Assembly: GCF_027744825.2 (NCBI RefSeq)
Contig: NC_071342.1
Coordinates: forward strand, 16,952,501 to 17,016,500
Reading direction: 5' to 3'
DNA from: Synchiropus splendidus
Taxonomy: Eukaryota > Chordata > Actinopteri > Syngnathiformes > Callionymidae
DNA length: 64,000 bases
Both the position numbers and the translations under genes were made by a program. The notes below the pieces were generated by a model, which saw only the letters and a program-made list of their open reading frames with translations, searched no databases and was not told the origin of the DNA. Shown here in pieces: positions 12,476 through 24,218 of this stretch; the first letter of the stretch is position 1; each line of letters begins with the position of its first letter.

Positions 12476-15400
12476 GAGGGGCACGGGCGGTGTAATGTGG
12501 GGCTCTGCCACGGTTCCAAAAAACCCTGACTACCGAGGGAATACCAAAGTCAGGCACTTATTGAACAGGCTCATCGGCTATGAAAGATTCTGGGCAACAA
12601 AGCAACCGAATTCTATAGCTGCTTGTGATTGTGGTGAGCCTCTAGTTTCAACTCCTCAAATATTTCAAGTCTGTGGTTGACAAGCTCAGTGAAGGAGGCA
12701 GAGAGGCCGGGGGATTGTTTCTCAAGTGCCTCCTGCCAATCATAGCGTTCAGCAACTGAATCACTTTTGTCTCCTCCTCCCCTTTTTATGGTTCAGAGAA
12801 AAGCCAACGTGCGTTCCTGAACTTTTTCCTCAAACAAAAACACCCCGCTTCCCTTGGCAGCAACATTTACGTTATAGATTCCCTGCTTTACCATCAGAGA
12901 TTACCCTCCTAACCTCAGCCCCTTGCTTCCTTATTGGCTTAGTTATCGATTGCCCTCCGCTCGCACCCGTGGCTCCAAGGTGACCCATAACTAATAAACA
13001 CGCAATGAACTGCCCTATGCATCAACCAGGATGTCGAACTGAAATGGACGTTACAGACGGAGCGAATCATTGCGAGGGTTTGATTGGAAATATGAAAAGC
13101 AGTCGGGTCGCCATAACTGCACTGAGAGGTGCTCACACTTCACAGTATGTGAGGTTGGAATGAGTGAGTCTCACACACACTGGAGCTATGGAATCATCCA
13201 GCGATATGCGGCAGTTAGCATCCTCCTGCCATATCACACGTGATGAATTTAATACAAAAAGGATTGTTTTATAGCCACTCTGATTTCCGATCTTGGCAAG
13301 CCATCTCACGGTTTCATTTCAGATAAATCACAGGTCCCGCAGTTTTCAAATTGTAGCCTTTTTTTCATTTATTTAATTCCCCCCAGCTTCTGGTTTGTGG
13401 CGGCGGTTGACTGCCGACGCTGTGGTTTGTGCTATCAGGCCTGGTATACCACCAGTGCATCGTGGCACACCTTCAGCCACCAGACACCATGTGCCCAGGG
13501 ACGTGCAATAGCAATGGGAGTGTCAGGTACTTTTAAGAAGGCCGGATCTTTTTGCTTTTTCGGCTCCCAAGCAGCTCCTCAGATGCTCATTCAGCTCCCA
13601 AACTAAACTAAAGTCCAAACCAAATTAAGAGTGAATGAATAAACATGAATATCTTTAACAAGTAACAGTAGACAGTAATATGTATTAATATTAATCATCT
13701 ATATTATAACAATACATTATATTTATTAAACATTTTAAGATATTAGGATAACTAACATTGTTCCACCCTGATATTAATGTCCTGTCGCTGTTGTTTCTAT
13801 TGTTTGCACGAGTTCATTCACAACTCTAAATCTACAGTACAAACTTTTTGATCAATAATGTTCGACAGCAAATCCTTGCGAACAATCTCCCATCGTTCTC
13901 GTCTTTGATATTGTTTGCAAACGACACATTGCTACTTTCTAAGCCCATTTAGTCTTTCACAAACTTTTTTAAAACTGCTGCTAGGCTGAACTTCATGTAG
14001 TTTTACACGTTATACATGCAAAGTAGTTTCCCCAACACTGTACATTTCACTCTGACACACACAACACACACTTACTGTGCAACTTAAACCCCTGTGGAAT
14101 GTTGATACCTGACAATAACCATTGACCTGCTAAAACGTTTTTAAAAACCCAGCCAGCAATAGATAGCTGATGCTCTGCTTGCAGATGTTTGATGTTCCCA
14201 TAATATCAACAGAGGTGCGAATGTTTCCTTTCTGACCAGCTTCCTGCAGGCTAGAAATATTCGGGGGATGGCAGCACAGGTAGCTCATCTGAAAATCCCA
14301 TGTTTGTCTGCCAATTTTTTCAACACCTGCTTTACTCGACTGAACTATGAAACATCACACAGATCAATATATCGACTCAGGAGTTATCTGAGCTCTGTGT
14401 TCGGAGACAGTCGACAGAGTGTGAGAATCTCTTAAGAATGCTTATCTATTCTTCTAGTCACTGGTTACTTCAACCACTTCAATGGACATTCATCAATTCA
14501 AACAGAGTGCTATCAGAACAACGGTTTCTCACTTGTGTCATAGTGGTGGAGTTGTTGTCCCTCAGTAAAATTGTCTTGAATTAATCTAATGTAATTCTTT
14601 GACAATAAAGCAACAACTATGACTCACACAACAAAAAGAATGTGTTTAAACTGTTCAAAAACCAAGCAAAAATGCAGCTCAAATGAAAGGATTCTGTGGG
14701 CTTCAGCGGGGCAGTTCCATCCTATGTTAGGAATATCTATCTGAGTATTATAAACAAACTTATAAATATATTATAAACAGACTAAATAGTTCCAAATGAT
14801 GTGTTTCAAGTTACCTCTATGGCTCACAGCTTCCAATGGGTATGAGAGTGTGAAATTTCCCCCTCCATAAAACGCACCCCAAAGTGGTGATCTTATGTTC
14901 TTCTCTCATAAGAAGGTCAGGCTGAGGAGGGCGATGAAGAGGGAACACCTGTCTCTCAAGTATCACTCCATTATTTAACTACTCTAGGACTCGGCTCCTG
15001 AGAGACAAAAACTGATCATTCAATTCAACAGAGTCCCTGGAGAATCTTTACAAAAGTACAAGAGGTGGCAAATGAAGGAAAAACAATAATGTTTACCACT
15101 GTCATCACCTATCAACCATCTGCTCTTAGGTCATTTATCGTGCCTTTTTTAATGGTGAAAACAATGGTTTGGGTTTTCTGAGGTCAACCGATCCCCCCTT
15201 TAGGAATGTTTAAAAAGGATATTGACCTGCTACCACACATTGCAGTGGCCTTTCCACTGTAATGGTGTTAGGCCTAATACCACTGCTAAGCTGTGAGCCT
15301 GAAATCTCTCCGCTTTTGTCCAGTGTTTAAGAAAAACTGTGAAGAGAAGTGGGTCAAAAAGCTCATAAAAAGATTCAATTTCCTTCTTTCACGACTTATG

Positions 15401-16355
15401 CATTATTGAGTCAAGAGCTTAAACATTCTGGATTGTGAAGTACAAGAAGCAAATCACGCATATTCATAGTGATGATGACAGTAATCACACGTCCAAAAGT
15501 GACACTTGCTAAAGTGACATCCAAATATAGCAAACAGGCGAAGGATCTAAGAATATCTATCAGGAGCAGCTGGAGTATCTCATTAAGTCCTGCTTCAATT
15601 CACAAAGATGTGTGCCTGAAAATGTCTGGATTCTCATCCATTTGAAATGGGAACAGTCCATTAGGAAGGTAGAGTCAGGGCTCTCTCTGTTACGTCACCT
15701 GTCAGAGAGCAGCGCCGGCCAACAGAACACCATCAATCTGCGTGTATACTAAACTGAACTAGTGTGTACATCAAAGCAGTCGACCGTTTTACAACATCGA
15801 GAAGCCCATGAGCACCGGGTTCAGTTGGATGGTGCTCATGTAATGCATGGCTAGAATGAGGCTTGTAATAATAATTCACGAATCCCACTTTATGATGGTA
15901 ATATTTGATCAAGAAAATGACGGGGTTTTTTTGTTTGTTTTTCCCCCATCTGTCAACGAGTTTCATTTCCTGTCTTTCACATTGACACACTGTCTGTAGC
16001 ATTACATAGCAAAGTGTGACTCACAACGTCACTCAAGCCCCCTCACCGATGGTCGAGGATGACTCCCCTGACAAGTGGCTACTCAGCTGTTCCATGGCCA
16101 GGTGTAGTATCACATGTTGGGTTCACTCCAGCGCTGTAGCACCCGGGAGGTTTTGACCCCCAGTGAAAGTTGATGGGGCACACATTTGAAAGAGACGACG
16201 CCACGGATGCCCAGTGATCTGCTCAAGGTTTTCCCAAGTCGCCAAAGCGTAGCACCCATCCGCAGTGGCAAATGAGCAGTTTACCCAGCTCTATGATGGA
16301 CATGAAAGTACTAGACTGAACAGAGAGTTAGCAAAGATGGGTGATCTACAAGTAA
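12476..16355. other. No gene recognised
   Basis: Largely unique sequence, A/T-rich from 13610 to about 15200, with long stretches lacking any frame of 60 codons. A short phrase at 13498-13510 (GGGACGTGCAATA) resembles the start of a dispersed fish repeat known to me, but the match is too short to call. No splice-flanked segment or RNA gene was identified. Confidence 0.5.
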
Positions 16356-16702
16356 CATCTGACTTACGACAGGGATCGGTTCCGACCAACCGGTCGTAAG
16401 TCAGCTTGGACGTAAGTCGAATGCCATTCAAAATGACCGACGCGAGGGTTATAGATGCTACTGTGGAGGATACACGATGTCAACTATTTTCTATTGAACA
16501 CGATTATATACCAAGCTGTTTACAGCGGTCACTGTCGATGCCGGCTGGCTGCCATAATTGTCGTATGCATCGCCGGGCTGCTACGTGCTGCGGTGCCAGA
16601 CATTGAATAAAAATAAATAAATAAATAAATTTTAAAAAATGAGCTTTTGCTGGCCGTGGTCGTAAATACGGGTGGCAAGTCGAGCAGGTCATAAGTCATA
16701 TG
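16356..16702. mobile_element. Probable MITE (non-autonomous DNA transposon)
   Basis: The 15-nt ends CATCTGACTTACGAC (16356-16370) and the reverse complement of 16688-16702 agree at 13 of 15 positions, so the 347-bp segment has terminal inverted repeats. The left end also folds on itself: GACTTACGAC (16361-16370) pairs perfectly with GTCGTAAGTC (16393-16402), and CGTAAGTC recurs at 16411. The interior is more G/C-rich than the flanks, with no transposase frame, plus an internal (AATA)n run at 16606-16630. GTCGTAAGTC-rich terminal modules are familiar from dispersed repeats in animal genomes, but I cannot name the family. No clear target-site duplication is visible, so exact borders and superfamily are open. 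Confidence 0.6.
16606..16630. repeat. (AATA)n tract inside the MITE-like element
   Basis: About six AATA units, lying in the right half of the terminal-inverted-repeat element. Confidence 0.85.
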
Positions 16703-17589
16703 ATACTGACTTCCAACAATAAGATAAAGGTGAGCAGATCATCACCGATTCAAGTCAATCACATGTCAGTTCAAAATCTTGTCTGAATGTGAGGTGGACT
16801 TACAATATTACCGTGTTACGCAATCTTAACTCCTGGTCTGAATTGCTGCTTGACGCATTGAACCCTGAATAACAGCAACTGTAGCCAAAAAAGAACAGAT
16901 GTCGTCCTCTTGTGACATTACATGACACAAAGCAGTGTTCAGAAGCCGCCTCCAGCTTCAATTATGTCCGCTCAGAGAAAAACAACTGCGCTGCATTTTG
17001 CAATTGAACGTATATCTATATCTGCAGACAGCACATCCTTGCGGCAGATGAGTGATAAACGAGTGCCCTATCAACCCAAAACACACCACAGGGAGCCTGA
17101 AATAAAACCCTGACCTCAACCCCTGTTGGCCCTTCCGAGCTGCGAACTGGGACATCAGGCCAGCTGCAACATTGATCTAGGAGGCTTGGGTTTCAAGTGC
17201 TGAAAAACAATCTTCCTGTTGGCAAATGGATGGCATAGAGCCCCAGCTCTGGGGTCATCGGTTCAGCAGAAGCCCCAAGGATGACTGTGAGTGTTGTGAG
17301 GGAGGAATGCTGATTGAGCAGTAAAGATGGAAGTGCCAGACTTTTGTTTGAGACACTGGACGGCTCCGTCTCTGATCTGGTCAAGAGGTCAGCATCGCTC
17401 TCATGCCACTTCGAGCCCCTGCACTGTATAAAGACATTTAAAGATTTCAGCACTTTTCCTCGAGTCCCCACGCATTTCTTATTTAGCTTGCAAGCTGCTT
17501 TCTGAAAGGGCCATGTCAAATGAAACACCCACACTTTAATACACAGCTTTCTTATTTACATGTTCTTACAACTCAGTTTTCTGGTTCCT
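16703..17589. other. No gene recognised
   Basis: Unique sequence. Short frames on both strands (63-113 codons) show no recognisable protein. A minus-strand donor-like site near 16796 has only a weak upstream acceptor. Confidence 0.5.
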
Positions 17590-17690
17590 TTAATGGTGGC
17601 CCCGAGGGGCTGAAGCCTAAAGCAGCTACTTGGGGTGCGAAAGGAGGACAAAGCTGGGAAGGTCACCCGTCCATCACAGGACACAAAGGA
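17590..17690 (-). mobile_element. Degraded SINE tail fragment (V-SINE/mermaid-like)
   Basis: The segment resembles the common teleost phrase of the type GGCTGGAGCC...CAGCT...GGGTG...AAGG...GGTCGCCAGTCCATCACAGGG. GGGGCTGAAGCCTA, GCAGCT, GGGTGCGAAAGG and GGTCACCCGTCCATCACAGG occur here in the expected order. In intact copies this block lies at the end opposite the tRNA-like head, in reverse orientation to it, hence the minus strand. Identification is from memory of the family, not from a search. The copy is divergent and truncated, and no head is visible nearby on the same strand. Confidence 0.55.
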
Positions 17691-19349
17691 TCCAGTCCAT
17701 CAGTAATGTCATGTTCCTGTTACCTCGGAAGTGGGAGCAGGGAATGACGTCAAAGCCGAGTTCATTGCATTCCATTTATCAAAGTAGGAAAAGAAGATGC
17801 CCAAGAAAGCTATTCTGATGTGTGCAACTTTTTGCCTCATACATTCAAGTACTTCCAGTTTACATTCAGGAAAGTCATCTTTAATGACATACTTGGGTTG
17901 GTGGAATTCTCCCACCTTCCGAAATCTTACATGGGGGGTGACGTCACAAGATGTATGACTCCCCCCATCCACACAGTGATGGAGTCAGTTGTGTCTGTAC
18001 AAGTTGAAAGACCTATGGTCCACACAGATCCTTGTACGCAAAATGCCGTAACAATGCAGTCAGTGCCCAGTTACGACACTCAAGTATACGTTCCAAAAAA
18101 GCACCAATTTTACTAAAGCTTTTTTTAAACCATCAAGGAAAATCATTGGCGAGGACAATGTGGGTGTTCATGTAGATGCTGCCTACAACAAAGGACAACT
18201 AAAGCAATAAAGAAAACTGCTGTCCTTCCACGGTGCTCTCATCTGAGCCTTTCATTCCAGGCATAAGAAGCAGCGAAAGAGTGAACCGACTGGCACAAGT
18301 ACGGGTTGAAAGTGCCAGGTAGCAGATGTGTCACCTGAATCCCACCTTTTACAGCCAAATAAAAGAGCAGTGGATCTACATCACATCTCCCACAGCCCTG
18401 GCCAATAACTTGTTTCAAGAAAAAAAAGTCAACTTTTAAACTGCCATTCTTACTTTGAATATGCTCTCATCACTTTGAAACGATGATTGCTTCGTTCCAT
18501 CTTTCCCTCAAACTTTGCAATTCTCTTTCCTGCTCCGTCTGAAAGGACTGTCAAAAATGATTACCCTGTCATAAAATGAATCCTGAATTCATGACGTATC
18601 ATGGAAGCCAGCTCTATATTGAGCAGTGAGAAGTTTAATTTTTGAACGCTGCTGTCATCGGCTTGTTCATTTTCCCGGCCAGTTTGGTGGATCCTGTCCA
18701 GAATACTTAACAATGCGCTGTCCACTGTTTAACAGCCGGCGATGACCTTAAAAGGAAGCACTTAGGTAAAGAAGCCTGACAACAGACATCCCAAACACTG
18801 CAGCGAAAGCATTTATCATAATTAGGCACATTAAAAATAATTATAGAAGGTGAATATTCATCATCTGGAGATAGAACAGGAAGTGCTTTGCTAACAATGA
18901 TTTCATTGTCAGAGTGTCAATCGATGAATTATTCATCATTCGCTAACAGAAGAAGTTGAACCTAAATTATGGAAATGACCAAATATTGACAACATATTTT
19001 ATGGTGCACATCTGAACGACAGGTGCTCGGAGTTTGCCAAACTTTAAAATGTCTTGGCTTGTCAGGGTCAAATCAGGTCACGTAAAAATGATACGCCTTG
19101 ATGCGTAAATATTGACCGCACAAGTTGAAATTAATGACATTAATTGGAGATACTCTGACTGCTCTAATGAATGAGGGAGTGATGGAATGACAAGAAAAGA
19201 GCATAACAACACAGCAGACCTTCACAAAAATGACAATACTGAAAATGCGCATGTAAGTCAAAAGGGGAGGCGATGGATCAGTTTCATGTGCGTTCACGAC
19301 GGGTAAAATTCATCGACTATTAGACCTCAATAGGTGCAAGAAAAAGTCA
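17691..19349. other. Noncoding stretch with a palindromic motif cluster
   Basis: No coding signal was recognised. From about 18780 to 18960 the sequence changes to a motif-dense A/T-rich block (see 18880-18940) of the kind often found in conserved noncoding elements. Confidence 0.45.
18880..18940. promoter_or_regulatory. Candidate enhancer-like motif cluster
   Basis: ACAATG-N4-CATTGT at 18894-18909 is an inverted pair of SOX-type sites with 4-nt spacing, an arrangement used by SoxE dimers. Fourteen bases later comes GATGAAT-T-ATTCATC (18923-18937), a second perfect palindrome containing ATTA/TAAT-type homeodomain cores, and the ATCGAT shared by CUT-family sites overlaps it. Two palindromic sites within 45 bp are visible directly; regulatory function is inference from motif type and needs conservation or chromatin evidence. 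Confidence 0.3.
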
Positions 19350-19470
19350 GGGCAGCAGCACAGTTGAGCAATGGTTAGCACTGCCACCTCTCAGCAAGAA
19401 GGCTCAGGGTTCAAATCCAGACCTGGAACTTCCTGGGTGGATTCTGCGTGTTTCCGTGTCACCACACTCG
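19350..19470 (+). mobile_element. tRNA-derived SINE head (V-SINE/mermaid-like), truncated
   Basis: It begins GGCAGCAGCACAGTTGAGCA, then TGGTTAGCACTG (A-box region), CAGCAAGAAGG and GGTTCAAATCC (19408-19418), a good RNA polymerase III B box. This order is the tRNA-like 5' head of the V-SINE/DANA/mermaid type found across teleosts. The body after about 19470 is no longer recognisable and no 3' tail follows, so the copy is old and incomplete. It is unlikely to be a functional tRNA gene: the acceptor stem is absent. Confidence 0.7.
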
Positions 19471-20959
19471 ATTACTACTGTACCATTCTACGTCCTCTAG
19501 TCTGCTCAACAGTGGATCACAAGTGGAATGGTGTGTTGGAGTTATCAAACAAAGCCTTCAGTTCATTGTAAGTTAAATAAATAAATAAAATAATACAAAT
19601 ATATTTATAAGAATATAAGAAGTCAGATGAGAAAATGTGCAAAAGCATGTAAATATCATTAAATAGGTTTTGAAAAAGATTTATTTATTGAATACCTAAA
19701 ATATTAATATTTAGATATAGTTGATGGATCCTTATAGAATCTGTTCTCGGAGATAAATAGCTGAACATCGATGAAAAACATTGTGAAGAACCTCAATGTA
19801 AGAAGTGTAGTCACACTTTACTTCATGTCTTCTGTTCACAAACACACAAAAGACCAGACAGACTCTCATTTTTCTCTCCCAGTGTAACAGAGAACAGCCA
19901 CTACTGACCAGAGGAGGAGAGAAATAGATCAACTGGTCAGCAACTGTGGAGAATCAGCAATGCAAAAGAAGAAAAGAGGAAGGACATTCATCATGGTGCC
20001 CAGCTGCTGTTTATTTGCTTCCTTTCACTTAAAAAAAAAGAAGCTCTGACAGTCTGTAGCTAACCTTTTCTGCGTCCAACAAATGCTTCCTACTCCTCTC
20101 TCTTCACTTTCGATTTGCCTCCTCCTCATGTGAAAGACAGATCTATGGAGCCAGAGAGTTCGTGTCTGAGGACGTCTTATCGGCTGTCTCAACCCCGCAG
20201 AGAGAAATACCTCGCCATTTGTTGAATACAATTGTGATGGTGCGCATTAGCAGCTCATCGTTGGCTGCACTTTCTCACCTGGCACTCTTGTGATTAGATT
20301 TCATATCCCGGCACGCTGGAGATAAACTCTATCTCCTCTGGCCAGGACCCTCAACATCAATCTGCAGTGGGTTAAGGCAGAATTCCCATCACACACGGCT
20401 TCTACTTCAACAATATATCCCAATTAAGCCAGCACATCTTGGTTGAGTGATACTGTAGCGGTAACATGTTCAATATTCATGATGTATAATCTCAGTCAGC
20501 CAACATTTACAGTCCGTTTCGTCAAAGAAAGCAAGAAAGGGGGGACTGTGGATTCAGAAGTGTTTTGTTTCCGTGCAACAGACAGACAGTGTGCACTTCT
20601 GTCATTACAGATTGTTTCTGTGTAACAAAAGGACATACAATTATTTTCCAGAGGGAAGGTGTGTGGGGAAAAATAAAACAATACTAAAAACTAATAAATA
20701 AATAAAATAAACAAATAAATGAAAACAAAAAACAGTGACCTATACTGAGGTTTTGAGAATATATAAATATCATGTGCATTTTTGAGGAGACATATTTTAG
20801 TAATATATCATAATATATATACCTCATTGAAACTACACTATGCAAGCACATTAGTAAAAAAAAATTATATAAAATACACACATATGTATTTTTTTTTATT
20901 TATGTTTGCCTTAAATGTTTCCATACTATCATGCTTGCACAATATATATACTTATTACA

Positions 20960-20960
<1 letters not shown>
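19471..20960. other. No gene recognised
   Basis: Contains AATA-rich tracts near 19573-19600 and 20690-20722. Small frames on both strands are unremarkable. A/T content rises towards the compound microsatellite. Confidence 0.5.

Positions 20961-21046
<86 letters not shown>
20961..21046. repeat. Compound microsatellite (TG)3(TA)22(GA)18
   Basis: Three perfect blocks abut without interruption: TG at 20961-20966, TA at 20967-21010, GA at 21011-21046. Open frames across it translate to YI and RE repeats and are artefacts of the repeat. Confidence 0.98.
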
Positions 21047-21049
<3 letters not shown>

Positions 21050-23925
21050 CTGTTTACAAGTCTGCATACTAAACGCAAACAAAAAACAAAGCATTTAAAG
21101 TAAACGAAAAAATGGGGAAAAATACAAGAAAATATGTACGTTATCAGCGATCATTTTCAACACTAGAGATAAATATATGCATCTAAATAACGAAGAATGG
21201 ATGGCAAACTATCGTGTAGCGAAAATTCCGCATGACAGCTTCACAATGCCAAGTCTGCCGCACACATTTAAGGTCAGAGCACAGCAATAAGATCAACTTG
21301 CGATCATTCACATCTACCTCATTTGTAACAATAGCTCAACTACACCCCCAGCAGTGAAGATGAACAGCTTGTTGCTATGACCATAGAGAGTTTGCGTGCT
21401 CCAAGTAGCAATAACACAAATGCAGAGATAAGAGCAGTGACTGAATATTCCATGTAGATTATGAAGCTGTAAAAGCATCAAATGCGATTCAGATTTACAA
21501 CATATTGTGAGCCTTCCTAAGATCAAATAGCACTCATTGCAACATGCTGTGTTGAATCTAATAATGCTGGCCTGTTAGCGTTCTGCTGACGGCAACAACG
21601 CCAATTGGGATCCAAATTAAACCATGAGTCTTCCATTGATCTCTTCCAGCTGTACATCAGACGCAGGGCGCTTGGATGCAAGTGTGACAAAACAGTGGAA
21701 GCGGTAAGTGGATGTGGAGTGAAGAGCAGGGTGGATGGAGTCTGTTTATTTATTGTTCTCCCCGGCTTTTTGATGCCGCGTGACCGGCCAACTTTATTAA
21801 ACTGGGCTTTGAGCGCCACCCACAGCAGCACTAAAACTTCCTGATGGCTGGGAGGGGATCAATTGGAGCTGCCGCTCGCAGGAATTACTGCAAAATAATG
21901 GTACGACTGCACAGGTAGGACCTGCCTGCATTACGGGTTAAATAGGCCATTTGAATTCTTTAATCAACTCCAGGTTTTGCTGCGTGAGATGAGCTCTGCT
22001 TCGACCAAATACACAATGGTATAACCATTTTCATGAATACCAAATAGAAAGTTAAGTCAAAGACTTATGTGGACAGATGTGTTGAAAATGATATCAATCT
22101 CAACTTGAGATTGCACACTGGGCTGCCATCGCATGAGCAGCTTTAATATGGATAGCTTTGCTTGTTCGCTTCAAACGGAAGCATGGCAAGGTTTCAGCAC
22201 GTGGGTGAAGTACATGGGACACTCAAGATACCAATAAACAGAATGTCCCCCAAACATGAAGCATGTGTTTAAGAAGAGGAGCCAACTCAGGCTACATGCA
22301 GATGTTGGTTCCCACTCCGGCGGGGGAACATCTTGAGATCTTTCAGTTACGGCTTGTTTAATAAGACTTTTGGAAATCTGAATCTGAAGAAGCAGCTGGA
22401 AGAATTTTGAGAAAGCTGCAGTCAGGTCAACCTGAAAACATCACTATCACAGGGTATTAAACAATATTACAAATAAATAGAACAATAACAAACAAATAAT
22501 AAAGCAATAAATGGCAGAACAGTTACCCAGAAAAGATAAATGATTTATTGCTGAAACACTTATTGAACAAAACAGAGACTAAACCATCCTCAACGCTGTC
22601 AATGACAATGCTTTCCAAGAGCACATGCACACACAGTTGCCCAGCTGAAAATCACCCCACAGCGGTGTAAGAAGAATACTAAAAGACACCTTATCAGTAA
22701 CTATGTACAGTTGGCCAACACAAGCCACTAGCAGGCACAAGATATGAGCAGGCACAGTAGCATTAGCAGGCACAACATGTTCTGTCGAAAAGGAACTCAT
22801 GGACCTAAATATTTCATGTTTTCAAGAGGAAAAATACCAAAAATGCATCCGTAATAAGATAGACATATCCATCCTTGAGCAGATATCTGTCACACACCCA
22901 GGTAGAAATGTGTTTTCTAACTACCACCGCGACAGAGCTGTTGGTTCAAAAGTCTGAATTAAAAACAATGTTGGGAAGTATTTCTAAGACAATCGATAAA
23001 TATTCACAAAATATTCTTTCTTTACTTAGTTATAAACGTTCACATAAAGGGCTGTCATTTTCTGTTCACATCCTAAACCCACCCGCTCGGCTTCCTCGTG
23101 GGCAGCTAGGTCTTCCTGACCCCAGGCACGTCACAAAATTGTATTTCACAGCTGGAAGCTTAAAGAGAAGAGCTGATGTTTGCAGAGGAGGCCAGAGTAG
23201 CGCTCATCAGTGGTGATGGTTCAGATCCTGTGCTGACCCCGAGGGCAAAAAGCCAGGACCCCTTCGCACGGCAATACACCGGGACCCCGACGAGACAACA
23301 GCGGCCTATTGTCCCCGCTCAACAAAACAGAAAAGGCAGCAAATTGCCATGTCAGGAACTTTGGCCCCCCATGCCAATATGAGAAGAGACTTTGTCCTCA
23401 TCAAGCATGTTAATATGCTTGCAGGCATATGGTGATCTTACAGAGCTGTATGGGCCTGATGTAGGTGTTTGTGTGGGTTTCAGAATGTTCCATTTACAAC
23501 TGCTATAAAGATTGATGTGCAGTGCAAATGGCTGCATCCCGATTTAACTCATGCAGAGACACGCACTTTGACATAAACAAGAAAATAAATTTGGTAAAAG
23601 CAGGGGTCTCCACCCTTTTATATACTTCTACACAATGAAGTCATGTATTCACATAACACACCTTCATCGAGGAAAAAAATGAATGTGTTTCTCAATTGCA
23701 TTTAAGTGCATAGAATTCCTTTTCAATTACAGGATGGTGGGATAGAGACATTTCACGACTAGCTGGGACACACAGCTATAATTGATGCCTTGGTTGAGAA
23801 CTTGTTGGTTTACTGAAGAGACCCTTTACCCTCTTAACCTTCTCCTGACAGAGGCTTCCTTCTGCTTCTCAGGAGAAGTAGCTACAGTATGAAGTCTGGT
23901 GAAGTGCTAGTTCACGCTTTTAGCC
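21047..23925. other. Noncoding stretch with one candidate exon
   Basis: Apart from the splice-flanked segment at 21650-21703 nothing coding was recognised. A 19-bp palindrome, CAATCTCAA-C-TTGAGATTG, lies at 22095-22113. A/T-rich direct repeats occur around 22460-22520. Confidence 0.45.
21650..21703 (+). other. Candidate exon (54 nt), plus strand
   Basis: The acceptor tract TTCCATTGATCTCTTCCAG ends at 21649 and the donor gcg|GTAAGTG begins at 21704, both close to consensus. The 54-nt segment keeps phase (18 codons); frame 1 reads L-Y-I-R-R-R-A-L-G-C-K-C-D-K-T-V-E-A and frame 2 is also open. I do not recognise the peptide. A basic RRR and a CxC pair are the only visible features. With no flanking exons in the window this remains a candidate or a pseudo-exon. 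Confidence 0.25.
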
Positions 23926-24218
23926 ACAGATCAGACACACAGTCTATGTTCTCACCCTGGACATAGACTGTTTGTTCCTCTTCCCTCTGGCAGGAGGCTA
24001 CGGTCCATCCAGACCAGAACCTCCCGTCACAGGAACAGCTTCTTTCCCTCGGCCGTCAGACTGTTAAATTCATGAACAGCCTTGTTGTAATGTTATTCTA
24101 TTTATTTTATTTTATTTGTTTTTTGATGCACTTTATTCCAAGGCACTTTCCTAGTCAGTGGGCTCCCCACTGACCATGGCAATAAATCTGATTCTGATTC
24201 TGATTCTGATTCTGATTC
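23926..24218 (+). mobile_element. LINE 3' end, CR1/L2/Rex1-like, 5'-truncated
   Basis: A frame ending at the stop 24073-24075 reads SHPGHRLFVPLPSGRRL followed by RSIQTRTSRHRNSFFPSAV and RLLNS. This is the characteristic C-terminal end of the ORF2 protein (endonuclease and reverse transcriptase) of fish CR1/L2/Rex1-type retrotransposons. The catalytic domains are missing, so the copy is dead on arrival. The stop is followed by a short 3' UTR and the terminal repeat (TCTGAT)5 at 24187-24218, which such elements carry instead of poly(A). The 5' border near 23926 is approximate. The 3' UTR phrase CACTGACCATGGCAA recurs inverted at 39202-39216. Exact clade not assigned. Confidence 0.88.
24187..24218 (+). 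repeat. (TCTGAT)5 LINE tail
   Basis: Five perfect hexamers plus TC immediately after AATAAA at the 3' end of the retrotransposon fragment. Template-slippage tails of this kind are normal for CR1/L2-type LINEs. Confidence 0.95.

Noticed and set aside
16361..16418. Repeated GTAAGTC phrases as a possible CRISPR-like or donor-site array
   Set aside because: Only three copies, two of them inverted, explained by the folded end of the MITE-like element.
19350..19421. tRNA gene at the SINE head
   Set aside because: It has A- and B-box sequences but no acceptor stem, and continues into SINE-type sequence.
20782..21103. Overlapping ORFs with YIYI and RERE repeats
   Set aside because: They are translations of the TA and GA microsatellite blocks.
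22095..22113. 19-bp palindrome with 9-bp arms
   Set aside because: One such palindrome in 64 kb is close to chance expectation and it lies in no other structure.
23940..23970. 10-bp inverted repeat CAGTCTATGT/ACATAGACTG as an independent hairpin
   Set aside because: It lies inside the LINE coding fragment, whose reading frame explains the sequence.
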